64,000 nucleotides of DNA. It comes from Hydractinia symbiolongicarpus (lineage: Eukaryota; Cnidaria; Hydrozoa; Anthoathecata; Hydractiniidae). The stretch is from contig NC_079884.1 in NCBI RefSeq assembly GCF_029227915.1, positions 19,466,001-19,530,000 of the forward strand, given 5' to 3'. The notes under the pieces were generated by a model. That model had not been told where the DNA came from. It saw only the letters and a list, made by a program, of their open reading frames with translations, and made no database searches. Position 1 is the first letter of the stretch, and each line of letters opens with the position of its first letter. The translations under genes and the position numbers were made by a program. Below are positions 24,716 to 37,097 of this stretch, one piece after another.

Positions 24716-27700
24716 GTAATCAAATTATTGGAACAGGAAGAGCTTGGGGTCATTTCTACCACAAAGGTATTGCCAACATTTTTCTAAGATATACCAGCTC
24801 TAGATAAATGTTGCTGTTTAAAAAACACTACATCTCTTGGCGAAATTGGTGTTATTAAATGTAATGGTTGTTCCTATTTTGCTGTTATATTCAATGGTTA
24901 AACTTGCTTTAAGTTTTTCACAAAGGGTTTATTTTGTATTTGAGTTGTCAGTCCATCTGGTGCGATGATGAGAGAAGTGTCTCTCGAAACGTCGCCAAAC
25001 GTCCATGACATGATAAACTCTATCATATCAAGCTTTCCCAAATGCTGTCCCAAAAATAGGTATGTCAGTAAAATAAATATTCCAATTCAATGTTTTTTTT
25101 CTGTTCAAATACTTTGTGTCCAATTTCATTTTGTTGGTATTCTTTGATAAACCTTGTTTCCCACTATAATGTTTGCACCAGAAATGGTCTAAGAATAATA
25201 TGATAAAAATAAAACGTTGATTGAAATATATCACCTCGTTTGTCAAAAATGCAATCTTAGTTTAAGAATAGTCACGTTATTCTCAAAAATCTTAATGGGT
25301 TATTTTAAACTTTATTTGTATGTAATAATTTTTTATATAGCATATTTCTTTTATAATTTTCTGAAACTGGTGCTTTTCCCACTGAGAATGTATTATCTAA
25401 TTTGCGATTTATTCCAAGTTTTGTCTTTGCTAATTAGTGATGAAACAAGGGAATGTAGAATGCAATGGGCACCTATTCATCCAGTCTCTAACAATTCTAC
25501 TTATATTTTAACTGCGGTAAACTACAGATTTTTTTCTCGCTGTTTCATCTGCACTTTCGTCTCATGCATACTGTGTCCTATAGTTTTGCTCTGTCTTAAG
25601 CTTGAAGAAATAATTGGATTTTTTTTATCTTTAGAAATCTAGCAAGAACCACCCAACACAATTAAAAATGAGGCTATTCATTGGATTAACTTGTTGTTTT
25701 GTAGTATTAAAATATACTTTTAACATTCAAAGATCTTTTATATATCTTTTTTTATATATACATTTCCTTCATAATCTTGTATTTTATTTTTCTGTCTTAC
25801 ACATATGCTATTTTGTTCCGGAAAATATAGAAAAATCGTCCATAGAAAGTTTTGGAATTGCACGTTTTTTTGTGTGTTTTTTTAACACACTGTTTTTGCA
25901 AGGCAGTCTCAATATGTCTTAAAAAACATCCAATTAAGCCTAAAATGTTTCTTTTTCTAAGTAATTAAGTTAAGAAACAGGTAAGAAAGAGTTATTTTCC
26001 TATTATTTTATAAGGAGAGATATTCTCCTATTATTTTATTAATATAACAGTTTTTAAAATGAAATCTTTCTTGTTTTGTTCTGTTTCCTACCATCGTGCT
26101 GGCATTGTTTCTTAAATCTTTCTTAAGTTTTTGACATTTTGAGCCTCATGTTTCTTAAACTCGTGTTTCTAAAAGAAAAATGTATAATCTATGCATGAAA
26201 GGCTTTCAGTTGAAGGTTTTGATTTTGCTGATTACATACTAATTTTCGTAGTGTTTATATCATTGTAATAAAAGACTACCACTACCTGGTTAGCTATTGG
26301 AAAATCGTTCTTGTTGCATAAAATTACATTAAAACTCTAAATTACTAGATAAAGATATATTTATGGTACACTAATATAAGACCATGGGTTGATAATTTCA
26401 AGATGTTAGTGCTTGCCAATATATAAAAATATTGTTTCATTGTTGATATGCATATTGACTTGTAGCAAGATTTGCAAGATTTGTTTCATTCTTATGAACT
26501 ATATGAAGCTTTATTATGAAGGAATAATGTACTATTAGCTTTTCACAAATAGTTAGATATTTTTTTTATTCTGTTGAATTTTGGATAGGAAATAAGGGTC
26601 TATTGGCTCTGTTTTATGTATGAGCTATAAAGAGCAATTCCATGTTATGTGCATTACGGTTTAGATAAAATTTTGGGTCATAAGTAAACTTGTAGGTTAA
26701 TATTTCCTGATTTCAAATGGTGTGGAAAGAATTTTATTGAGTCACATATGTAGGATTTTATAAACAGAAAGAGAAGAAAAATTTTTACAAAGTGCCACAA
26801 ACACAAAATACTCAACTTATTAGGTGTTGAATAATTTTACAAAGGACTAGGATCACCACCATCAACTCGAAGACAACATTTAAACCAAAAATTATTCAGG
26901 CATTTTAGTGATGTGGTAGAAAGTGGTTTTTGAAAGGTTTTTATAAACATATTTGACAAATCTTTGATTTTTACTTTATAAACAGATCCATTTGTAATCA
27001 GAATTTACTACCTTTCATGGTCTTTATAAAAAAAATTGTGGCTAACTAATTTTTATGTATTGTATATTTTTTTATTTAGAATAAAATTATAAATTACATG
27101 CCTATGGAGCAAAGACGTTCTGCACGTTCTGCATCGAACAGACCTGAAAGCCTGTTAAAAGATGCTTGTTATTGGAGTAACCTAAACAAGGACAAACCAT
27201 CCTTATTAAAGTTGTATATGTCAGATATTATTGGTACGTCATTTTGCTGAAAATTTGACTTTGCAACAGGATTTTTCATTTAATTATTTTTTACTTATTA
27301 TTAGTTCTCATTTAAATTATAGGATATGGTGTGTTCACCAAGGAAGACATTTGTAAAGGTGATTTTGTAGTGGAATACAAAGGTATGATGGACAAAATTA
27401 TGCTTTGAGATTTGAGAATTTATCTGTTAATTACCTTATGCCATTCATATAGGTGAGTTGATTACAGAAGTGGAAGGCTACAAAAGGGAAAAAGAATACG
27501 ACATTCAGAACAGTGGGAGTTACCTTTACTTTTTCAAAAATGGAAGTAAAGCTTTATGGTAAAGCATATTTTGTGCTACTGAGTGTTATAAAAAGCCTTA
27601 TATCTCGAAGTTCAAACCATTCCTAGTAATTTCAGCAAATTGTGGTATTTTTTTCAGTCATTGATGCTTGCTAAGGCATATGCTCAAGTTTTAACTATCT

Positions 27701-30700
27701 TCAATTTCTAGCATTGATGCTACACACAGCAGTTTTCTTGGAAAGTTTGTAAATGATTCATCAGTAGCTGCAAACTGTGCAATGAAAGTTGTAGAAATAG
27801 ATGGAACGCCTCACCTTTGTTTACATGCTAAAAGAAATATTTCAAAAGGGACAGAAATTCGTTATAACTATGGAGTTTCAAAATTATGGTGGAGAGGAAA
27901 GGTATGTCCATATAAAACAAAAAACTTTTCAAGTCCAATCTTCTAAAAAGTTTAATCCTACTGTACAGATAATAAGTAAGGACCAGCCCTCAGTTTGAAT
28001 GTAAGCATTACAAGAGTGAAATACAGGGAAGGGGGGATTGGTGTTATTAAATGTAATGGTTGTTCCTATTTTTCTGTTATATTCAATGTTTAAACTTGCT
28101 TTAAGTTTTTTACAATTCGTATTCGAGTCAGTCAATTGGGCCCAATAACGAGAAAAGTATCTCTCGAAACAACGCCAAACGTAAGCATTTCGGTCCATGA
28201 CACAATAAACTCTATCATATCAAGCTTTATTTTATGCACATAAGATTAAAAAAAGCACAATTTTAAACACAGGAAAGTGTGATGATTGACTCATTGAGAA
28301 GAATATTTCTATTTCAATTTTTTATTTCTGCTTCTCATTGACAAATTCGTTTTTTATATTAGCAGTGGCTATATCTACAATTTACATTGTTCTTAAGACT
28401 GAGGTGTAAAGATCAGCCAGTTCCTAAATATAAAGACTTCTAGTTCATGTTTTAGAAAGAATTAAAAACTCCTTGGAACATGAGCATGCTGTCCCAAAAA
28501 CAGGTATGTCAGTAAAATAAATATTCCAATTCAATGTTTTTTTTCTGTTCAAATACTTTGTGTCCAATTTCATTTTGTTGGTATTCTTTGATAAACCTTG
28601 TTTCCCACTATATTGCTTGCGCCAGAAATGGTCTAAGAATAATATAAAAATAAAACGTTGTTTAAATAATAATCACGTTATTCTCAAAAATCTTGATGGG
28701 TCATTTTAATCTTTTAGTGATCTTGATATGCCTTGGAAAACAATAATGTACATGCTGTCTGCACCATGTCCCGTGACATTGTGTCTTCTGGCGGAACCTT
28801 TTTGCAGAAATAGTTACACTTTCTTCAAAATACAGACAACACTGGTTTCCCCTGCTAGTTTATTTTATTAGTAGAAATATCTATGCAATTCAATAAATAG
28901 TGACCAATTTGTGACAAAACATTGATAAAAGAAATGTAAAGTTCAAAAAGCAAAATTTTATCTCATAAAATTATATAATCTGAAATATCTCGAACACAAT
29001 TTATTTTAAATGATAGCCAAATCATCATCTTTTTCAAATATCATTTTTTAACCAATGAAATGAGAGTGTCAGCATTGTTTTGTAATTTGCTTTGTTCTTT
29101 TCCAGGTATGTAAAATAGAAAATCAAGTTGAAGAGGTGTTGCAGAATCTCGTGAATGTCGTGGTTGAGCAAGACAATTTTGACAAGGTGAATATCTTGGT
29201 ATACAAAATAAAAAGTATTATGTTGTAATTGTGTAAAAATGCCTTCTTGTCTTCTTAATTGTTAGGATGTGTACTTACGGTAAGTTTTTACGTTTGCAGT
29301 GCAATAAAATAGCAGTGATGCTAGTAAAAATAAAATATGTGTTGCTTAATAGGATTCTTAACCGTTTCTTCATTATAAACAGAAATATCATGATGAGTTA
29401 AGGCGTGTTTATGATATAATATATATATATATATATTTATATATAGCTTAGCCATACAGCTATAAGTTGCATATCTTTTTTAAATGTCATTTTAACCAAA
29501 GAACTGAGAGTGTCAGCATTGTTTTGTAATTTGCTTTGTTCTTTTCCAGATATGTGAAATAGAAAATCAAGTTTTGGAGGTTGTGCAGAATCTCGTGAAT
29601 GTCGTGGTTGAGCAAAACAATAATGACAAAATGAATATCTTGGTATACAAAATATTTATATATATATTTATACAGCTAAAAAGTCAGCCAATTCTTTCAG
29701 TTTAAATATGTTTCCACATGCGAGAGGAATGGTGTAATACTTTGAATACACTTGAAAATTGGCTGCTCATTCATAAATAATTTAGATTAGGTAATATTTT
29801 GACTCATTTCGTCTAGAAACAAACAAAAAATCGACTGTATTGAAGCTGTAAACTAACAGATTTAATTACCTTTTATTTTTCTCTCATTCTGTTAAAATTA
29901 AAATTGTATGATAATCAGAATTGTCTAGATCACCTAATTAATTTACAATTGTAGTTGTATTTTTTTAGACTAATAATAACTTTTGTGCACTAGGGAATGG
30001 TGAAACACTTTGGGGAAGATAATGAAATCAATTTCGAAATTGAGGCTAGTGATAATCAAATATCTGTAAGGGATTTGAACTTTTCAGACAGTGATATTGA
30101 ATCAATTCACGAGGTATGAGAAAATTGGAAATTACGCGTTTTTTCAGATAAGGAAATTTTTTTATAAATAAATGAACGTAAAATCCTCATAATCTTAATA
30201 AAATTTTAAAATCTAGCCTTAAATTTCTCTGATCCAATTTTTTTAGACGTTGATTTTAGAAAGAAAACTCGCCCATAACAGAAAAAAAATATAATAAAAA
30301 AGTGTTTTTGTTCAGATAAACACAGCAAAGCTCTTTCGTTTATTAAAGTAAAACACAATATATTACATCCTAAATAAGAAATTAAAATGAAGGTTCAATA
30401 TAATTAAGAAATATCGACAAGTTTAGCAAATATCGACAAGTTTAGTAGAGTCAAATTGACTCGAAAGCACGATGCCTATTTCGACACAGTGTCATTTTGA
30501 CTCTAGAGACGAGTATTTCAGAATGACTCTTTCTCGAGAGATTATTTTTTTAAATAAATAAATGACACTGAAAAAAGTCGGTACAGGCACAGTAAAAAAT
30601 GACTCCAGATTTTCGCGAAAGTTTCTTCCTTAAAACACGCAAACCTGGACAACCGCGAAAGTTTATTCCCGCGAAAGTTTCTACCCTTAAAGTAAGTTAG

Positions 30701-33700
30701 AGTCATTCTTATTTTGCTTTTGATGTTCGCACAATGATTTTGATGTGCCCATTCGCGAAATATGTAACTTTTTTAAAAACGAAAGTTGAATTCCGCGAAA
30801 AAAAACACTATATTTGTCTCTCTCTGAACTTTATTTCAGAAATCAATTACGGATGATTCGGGTTTACTGCTGGAGAGTGACCAGAGCGTTTACAATTCAG
30901 ATATCTCTGAGGTGTTTGAAGCCATTGCATTACCGGATAGCATACCAAATCAAAGCACGCCACGCAATGATAGATCAAAACAAAAATCCATAAAAAATCA
31001 GAAAAAGGTATTTTTAAATCGTTGTATTTTTTAGCCACGCAAAGTTATTAGCAAAGTCAGCCTAGATCAATCTAATTTGTAGTTTAAATCAATGCTAAAA
31101 AATAAAAACCCGAAAACGTTGGAAATATACTAGCTGATTCACGAAAAAAGTTCATTTGAAAAATTTAGAGTAATTTCAACTTACTTTTGAAATAGAAAGG
31201 TGAAAATATCTTTTTGTTTATTCAGAATGTTTTCCGAATTTCGTAATAAAGAAGATAATCGTGGAACCAACGCTTTAACTTTATTTGAAATGTCTCTCTC
31301 GAATAATTTCCATAAAACTGTTCCAATTCCTTTTAGAAAGCCAATCATCATCCCAATAGAACCTGTTTTATTTGTGGCAAAGTGTTTAGCCGGCTTACGA
31401 GGCATATCACGAAATCTCATAAAGATGATGATGTTGTCAAGAATGCTTTGCTAATGCCGAAAAAAGAAAAGGTTAAATGTTTTCGTAACTTTAAGAAGAT
31501 GGGTATCCATCAGGAAAATATGAAAGAGATAAACGCTAGGTCTCCAAAGTTTCAAAGGGAGAAAAAAGTACGAAAATGTAAGGATCTTGTTATGTGTTCC
31601 CTCTGCAACGGTTTCTATGCTAAATCTTTCATAACAAGACATATGAAAGACTGTGGTAACGATTCTTGTTCCTCCAAAGTTGGTGTTCCATTGCCTTTAC
31701 TTGGACAGGAATTTGAAAAATTAAAAGCACAATTCAAAGAAGATATCCTGAGTCGTATGAGAAACGATCCAATCGGGATAACAGCTAAATCCGATGAAAT
31801 CATTTTAATGATTGGGTCAAGATTATATGAAAAAGTTAAAAGGCGACAAGACAAAAAGCATGAAATTCAGAATACGGTCCGAACTGATATGCGACGGTTG
31901 TCTCATCTGTACACGCATTTCCAATCAAAAAATGTAAATGCTTTTCATGGCAATGCATCAGATATGTTCATCAGAACAAATTTCGATGCGTTAAAAGACG
32001 CAATAGAGCTGTACACGGATTCTAATGCTGAACAGCAAAAGGCAGGATTGAAAGCGGCGTTGTACTATCTTATATCTGGTAGTGCTAAGAAATGTGTGGG
32101 ACACTTCTTAGCACAGGATAAAGATGACGTTGCCAAACAGTTTTCTGATTTCTTGGTTTTGCTTGCTTTGCGGAAAGATGAAGTTTTTGCAGACGCGACG
32201 TACGACTTGAATCTTCGGCGTAATGTAAAAAGCAAAAAACCAGCACAACTCCCAATCGAACAAGACATAAAGATCATCAGAGAGCATATTGTCAGCACGG
32301 TTAAGCGGTTTGAAGAGGATCCCTTTATAATCTGGGATAGCCACACATTTATAAAACTTCGAGATTGTACTTGCACGCGACTCACGTTATTTAACGGGAG
32401 ACGTGGAGGTGAACCTGCCCGTCTTTTATTGCGTGAATGGCAAGAAGCAGAGGAGGGGACGTGGCTTGATAGGCAAAGATTTGATGTCGTTGATAATGAT
32501 GGAGATTTAAAAATAACCTATCAAACTGGCAAGGGAGTGAATCATCTTGTGCCAGTGCTCATCCCAAAGGACATTTTCTTCGCCATGAGAACGCTAGCTG
32601 ACAAAGAGATTAGACGAAATGTTGGTATTTCTGAAACCAATCCTTACTTATTTCCAAGTACCCAAAATTCGGAAAGACACTTTTCAGGTTGGCACAGCCT
32701 TACAAACGTTTGCGAATATCTCCCTATCAAAGACAAATCGAGAATAACAGGTACAACTAATAGGCATAGACTCAGCACTCTCATGGCCGCTATCGATTTG
32801 ACAGATGCAGAAAGGGAATTAGTGTATAAACATTTTGGACATAGTCGTGATATGAACGAAAACGTATACCAAGCACCCGCTGCACATCAACAGTTAAGTT
32901 CAACGGGGAAGCATTTACTAAATATTGACACAGGTATGTGATACTTTTGGCCTTTATTACGTTACCCTAACGTTTGTTCCTGCTCTGCTAACGCCAATAC
33001 CTACTGACTATTTATGTATCTGGAGGCAAGAACAAGTTTTTTTTGATTTTTAGGTTTGTTTAAATAAGATTTTGCATAATTTGTATAAGGTTCCGATTAA
33101 GAAAAACTGCTGGAGATAAAAATGTGATTTTTATCTGATTGTAGCTTGCACTGTATAAAAGATCTGTGCTATTGAATATAGCATATATTAGAAACAGTGA
33201 AATATTTGTACTTTATTGCATGCAAAGTTCGCGGCATTTAAATTTCGTGGTTCAAGCAAATATGTGTATTTCGCAGCATTTTAATTTTGCAGTAAGTAAG
33301 AAAAAGAAACGTTTTTCCGCTTCCAAGGTCCAAGTTTCGTAAATGTGCTGCTATTGAAGGAAAATTAACGACAAGGCTCGGACCTCGTGATTGCGAAGCA
33401 AACTTCAGGCAACAGGCCATATTTTTGTAAAAAAAATTAATTTTTTATGCATTTAAGTTTCGCGATTGTTCTGAAGATCTATTTTTCGCGAAATTTTCAC
33501 GCCACAAATTTTTTAGGTAACAAAGTAGTATGCGTTTTGTTAACGTTTTTCTGTTATACTGTTTCATTCATATATTTGTAGCAAACTAAAACACACACAC
33601 CCTTAAAGAATCCTCTTCCTAATATTAACAGGGTCCCTTGATGTTAGAGAGAAAACAAAAGATAAAAAGACGGATCTACCAGTTGCCAGTTTGTCGGTTA

Positions 33701-36203
33701 CGGAAAAGGCAGCAATGGTCCACTCAGGTGAGAGCAAATTTCCATTAAAACTTGTCCTCTTAGCGGAAAAAATGTGAAACTGTTTAAACCATCATTGTCC
33801 GCTGTGGACAATTGTGAACCAATCAGAACACAGGCTTTGCGTTCATAGCTAGACTATTGGCGAGTTGATTTAATGAAAATTCGACGTGAACAAAGCTATT
33901 CCTTTTTGGGAAAGCGTCTGTTTAGCGCATCAAACATTACATTTTATTTCTTTCAAAAAAAGATCTCAGGAAATTCGCATCAGTTCACGCGTATTAACCT
34001 TTTTTTTATTATCTTAATTATCATTAGTAAATCGTTATGATTGTGATGGTTTACAGTAAATGGAATGAAAAACGTTTGTTTGAAACTTCATGTTAATGGG
34101 AACAGTGTCTTGATTTGTTTGCCTAGGACCTACAATTGTCAGCATGAATATCCCTCGCCTACGTAGAGGAAGAAAAGCACAAAGTTGTGAGAGTCGATCT
34201 GGAAGTGAAGTAGCTAAAGATGTCATCTTCACAGGTGTGGTGCTGTCAAACGCGTTCTTTGGTTATATTGTGTGTTTTACTGGAACTTGTTCCGATATTA
34301 CCCATTGACCCTTTTTTATACACTTTTTTTATAAGAACCAGGAAATTTGGCTTCAGCCTGAAGTGTTCTTATTTTTTTACTCGTTCACCCTAAAATTGTT
34401 CTTATTCTGTTCTTTTGACCACTTTCATTCTTTAGAAGTTCAGTTTTTAACCTAAAATCTAATTTTCGTAAAATCGCAACAATTGGTTCTGTGAAAATTT
34501 ATAACTTGTTTCTCCATGTTTGTTGTGTTTTTCAGAGAAAAGAGAAAACTAGAAAAATTTGAGCCTTGCCATTGTTCTTATTTTGTTCTTATTTTTCAAC
34601 AATTTTCTTATAAAATTGTTCTTATAAAAAAGTGTAGAGTTTTAACCATTCTTCTATTAAAGATAATTCCAAGAACGTCAAAATAACCTCATCCGTTGAA
34701 ACGACGGTTACTGATGGTAATTATGCACACAAAAATGACAATGAATCGTGTAAAGGTACCGCCGCTATTCCAGGTGAGAAACATAATTCTTCGAGTAGAA
34801 AAATGTGAATTAAAAGAATCAGCCAAGTACGCTTTACTTAATAACATGACGATTTATTTGCTCAGGGCGAGGCAATACTAAATTCAGACTACGTAAGAGG
34901 AAAAAAAAACAAAGTTATGCGGGTCTTTGTGACTATTCGAGCGGAGAAGATGTGATGAAAGGTGCTATCTTGCTATGTTTGTTCACAAAAGTTTTTCATT
35001 ATAATCTGTATCTCGCCACGCCCGTGGCAATGATACAATAACTAATAAATTCGGATTATTCCAATTAATTTATTCAAGGTACTTCCAAAAACATCAAACT
35101 AACGGCCTACTATACAAACGATGAGAGTTCTTCAGATGAGAGTTCTTCAGGTGGATGTGATGACGAATCATGCGGAAATGCGGAGATTTCAGGTTAGAAG
35201 CGGATCATCATTTGCTAAGTGTGTGTTTGCTGTAAAGTAATTGAAAATACGTTAAGGCAGTCCTCCCTCACACGAATGTTTTCTTTTGTTTCTGAGAGAT
35301 GTGTAGTGTTACCAAAATCGAAGATATCTTTTCTCTTAAAACGATCGTCCTTCAGGCAGTTGTAAATAAGTATCTCCCTCCTACTAATCGCGCGGACGGA
35401 AATAATTATGTTGCAAATTTATTTTTGATTTTTCTGGCTTGGTGGAACGTTCTTATGTAGTCCGTCACTGGCAAAATGTAGTTGCCAGCGATGAACTTTC
35501 AATACACTTAAAGTCAGTCAGGCCGCTGGGAATTGTTTAACATGCAGATAGAAATGGTTCTTGAACAAATGTTAATTATATTTATATTCTTATAACAGGT
35601 AAAAAATACCATCAATGGACAAATGAAGATATAAAATTTCTTCTGGATGAAATGGGGACTTACATTCGAGATAAGAACAAAGGATGGCCCTGTTAGTAAA
35701 TTTTATTTTCTTCTTTTTATTCCATTTCATAATAAGAATTTATATTAGAATTTTCGGCAAATTCGCCATATGCTTCGTTTTCCTAGGCAACTATTCGCGA
35801 AATTTAATTCTAGCTATCTCCATTTTTGTCATTCGTAAAATTGAGTTCTCGCGAAAGCAATATTTTTGAGCTTTTCTTAATCAAAATTGTCACTTTGACC
35901 TGTTTTCACTGTTAATCCCATAGCGGTCTTTTTTCAAACAACCGATACCGCAATTGATAAACGTGAATAAAGGATCCCTGATCCCTGATATTGACGATAC
36001 TCTTACTCTTAATTTATTTATTTTATTTAGCTGCCTCTGATATGAAAGCAACCGCGACAAGGTTGGGGATTTCCGTTTACACCTTGAGGACGAAAATCAA
36101 CAATGAAAGAGTCAAGTTGGATCGCGAGGTTAAAAAAAGGATGAAGGATATGAAGATGTCCTCTTTCAAAACAAGGCATTCCCCGCGAAAGAAGGCGATA
36201 TAA
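24716..36203 (+). CDS. Gene A: SET methyltransferase-zinc finger-tyrosine recombinase fusion
   Basis: I model 17 exons: 24716-24766, 27080-27233, 27323-27382, 27453-27558, 27712-27901, 29106-29186, 29550-29642, 29994-30113, 30840-31007, 31337-32933, 33632-33727, 34127-34234, 34663-34773, 34866-34961, 35079-35192, 35599-35691, 36031-36203. All introns are GT-AG, phases match at each junction, and the exon sum is 3411 bases with no internal stop, ending at TAA 36201-36203. The first in-frame ATG is 27098; the exon at 24716 may be upstream coding or wrongly joined. Domain order is SET (KMT5A/SET8-like), helical/acidic linker, C2H2 fingers, tyrosine-recombinase catalytic domain, basic/acidic repeats, C-terminal W/HTH domain. 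An intact frame across this many exons argues for a functional gene. Whether it is a host gene that captured a Crypton-type recombinase or a cellular part of a mobile element cannot be told here. A paralogue (gene B) lies convergently at 40.8-51.0 kb. Confidence 0.8.
24846..25215 (+). repeat. Duplicated intronic segment, copy 1
   Basis: About 370 bases here recur at 28037-28230 and 28487-28665. Shared blocks include GGTGTTATTAAATGTAATGG, ATCTCTCGAAAC-type sequence, and CAGTAAAATAAATATTCCAA. Copy 1 is continuous. Confidence 0.85.
27080..27901 (+). other. SET-domain exons of gene A
   Basis: Four exons encode, in order, GYGVFTKEDICKGDFVVEY (the GxG/AdoMet-binding start), GELITEVEGYKREKEYD, SYLYFFKNGSKAL, CIDATHSSFLGKFVN, and EIDGTPHLCLHAKRNISKG ending in IRYNYG. 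This closely follows the SET domain of KMT5A/SET8 (H4K20 monomethyltransferase), including the CVDAT-like and DGxPHL motifs, so lysine methylation of a histone or other protein is the likely activity. The usual NHS of the NHSC pseudoknot motif is NDS here (FVNDSSVAANC), losing a histidine at the AdoMet site; activity is therefore uncertain. No post-SET Cys cluster is seen, as in SET8. Exon boundaries coincide with those of gene B. Confidence 0.85.
28037..28710 (+). repeat. Duplicated intronic segment, copy 2 (interrupted)
   Basis: Second copy of the 24.85-25.3 kb segment, split by about 260 bases (28230-28486). Similarity resumes at TGCTGTCCCAAAAACAGG and continues to a CACGTTATTCTCAAAAATCT block that matches 25271-25293. 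Confidence 0.8.
29106..29642 (+). other. Tandemly duplicated exon pair in gene A
   Basis: Exons 29106-29186 and 29550-29642 encode near-identical helices (CKIENQVEEVLQNLVNVVVE and CEIENQVLEVVQNLVNVVVE). The upstream intron sequence (GAGTGTCAGCATTGTTTTGT) is duplicated too. The heptad-like spacing of Ile/Val/Leu suggests a short coiled coil. The two could be used together or alternatively; both keep the reading frame. Confidence 0.8.
30600..30810. repeat. TTTCGCGA-motif cluster in an intron of gene A
   Basis: TTTTCGCGAAAGTTTC, CCGCGAAAGTTTATTCCCG, CGCGAAAGTTTCTACC and TTCCGCGAAAA occur within ~200 bases. The same motif family is seen in the element at 5.55-6.78 kb. Confidence 0.6.
31337..32933 (+). 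other. Zinc-finger and tyrosine-recombinase exon of gene A
   Basis: One 1597-base exon (acceptor CCTTTTAG) encodes about 532 residues. It opens with a C2H2 finger, CFICGKVFSRLTRHITKSH, and a second C2HC-type finger CSLCNGFYAKSFITRHMKDC (near 31593-31650). A helical region leads to the catalytic domain: LTLFNGRRGGEPARLL (first Arg, box I), ITYQTGKG (Lys of the beta turn), TTNRHRLSTL (Arg of box II; the usual first His is Thr), KHFGHS (His) and NENVYQAP (Tyr nucleophile). This is the R-K-xxxR-H-Y layout of phage-integrase/Crypton recombinases, which cut and rejoin DNA through a 3'-phosphotyrosine. All key residues except the first box-II His are present. The single large exon embedded in a many-exon gene suggests capture of an intronless mobile recombinase (inference). 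Confidence 0.8.
33190..33540. repeat. Diverged TTTCGCGA-type repeat in an intron
   Basis: Several degenerate AGTTTCGCG/ATTTCGC motifs lie around 33227-33510 in the intron after the recombinase exon. There is no coding. Confidence 0.4.
34127..35192 (+). other. Tandem duplication of a two-exon module in gene A
   Basis: Exon 34127-34234 (PRLRRGRKAQSCESRSGSE) and exon 34866-34961 (KFRLRKRKKKQSYAGLCDYS) are related. So are exon 34663-34773 (DNSKNVKITSSVE...NDNESC) and exon 35079-35192 (TSKNIKLTAYYTND...CDDESC). The module pairs a basic, nuclear-localisation-like patch with a Ser/Asp/Glu-rich patch and has been copied once. All four are flanked by GT-AG and keep phase 1. Confidence 0.75.
35599..36203 (+). 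other. C-terminal W/HTH-like domain of gene A
   Basis: Two exons (35599-35691 and 36031-36203) encode KKYHQWTNEDIKFLLDEMG, then WPSASDMKATATRLGIS and VYTLRTKINNERVK. The Trp-plus-acidic helix start resembles a Myb/SANT-like helix, and the second exon looks like a helix-turn-helix. Gene B has the same pair (YVLWAEESKAAFETEFAKYL; AREVMERFAERFELSHSNVR). I infer a DNA-binding module; the family is not recognised. Confidence 0.6.
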
Positions 36204-37090
36204 AATCGACAGTTGATTTTCTTAGGCAACGTTTACATGAAACCGTGGTGAGAAAAAAATACCCTGGCTTGTGGTTGCTTATTCGAATTTTTAACCAATA
36301 CGCATGCGTAGTGTTATTCCAATTTTTCTTACTACGGTTGAGCATGCAAACAGACACTAATTCCACCTTGATCTAGAATTTCGTACGTGTCTCATGTAAA
36401 CGCCGCCTTATGTTTGGACAATTTCTGGTGTCTTATTGACTGATTACATTTTTCGTTTTGTAATGTTTAAGTACATTTTTTGTTGGATACCAACACGGTA
36501 TATTTTTCGCTCTTTATAAATTCGTCTTATAAATAGTGCACAAGGAACGAAAGTATGACAGATATATTTTGTATTGTGCAAATTGAAGAATATAATTTTC
36601 TTCACAAAGGTATTCTTAGGTTTTCGTTGAGATTATCGTCCTTATCATAAAGGAAGAAACTTTCGCGATCCGAAAAAGTCGCGAAACCTAGGAAAAAAAC
36701 TGAAGGAAGGAAAAAAATGACCCCTTTTTAAATTTGTCGCGGGAAATAACTTTCGCGATTTGTCATTTTAATTACTTTTATGCGAGCATCAACTTTCGCA
36801 AGTGATCGTGGCGTTAACAACATTTGTCCTATTTTGGTTTTTGTCTTTCACTAAACTATGTCAAAAGAAATTAAAGAGAAAAAAATTCGCAGTTAACATA
36901 TTTCGCGGAATTAAACTTTCGCGATTAAGCCTTTTCAAAATTTTCCGCTTGGCCTAACTTTCGCGATTTGGGCCAAAAATTGCAAGTACTGTTTATGCCC
37001 TGAGACCTACAATTTACTCCAAGATAATGTAATACCTTGATTAAAATAATAATGACGTGTAGAACGAACAAAATACTTGTTTTTTATTAA
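36204..37090. repeat. Non-coding with TTTCGCGA-motif cluster
   Basis: AACTTTCGCGAT-type motifs occur at about 36656, 36746, 36790, 36915 and 36955, probably a degraded nonautonomous element beyond the end of gene A. Nothing else is recognised. Confidence 0.5.
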
Positions 37091-37097
37091 TTAGAAA

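Noticed and set aside
25217-25922. Two long hydrophobic open frames upstream of gene A
   Set aside because: They lie in the intron between 24766 and 27080; hydrophobicity follows from T-rich sequence. No homology was recognised.
31200-31454. Open frame overlapping the start of the recombinase exon
   Set aside because: It is in a different frame from the zinc-finger reading. The acceptor at 31336 and the phase match to the upstream exon favour the gene A model.
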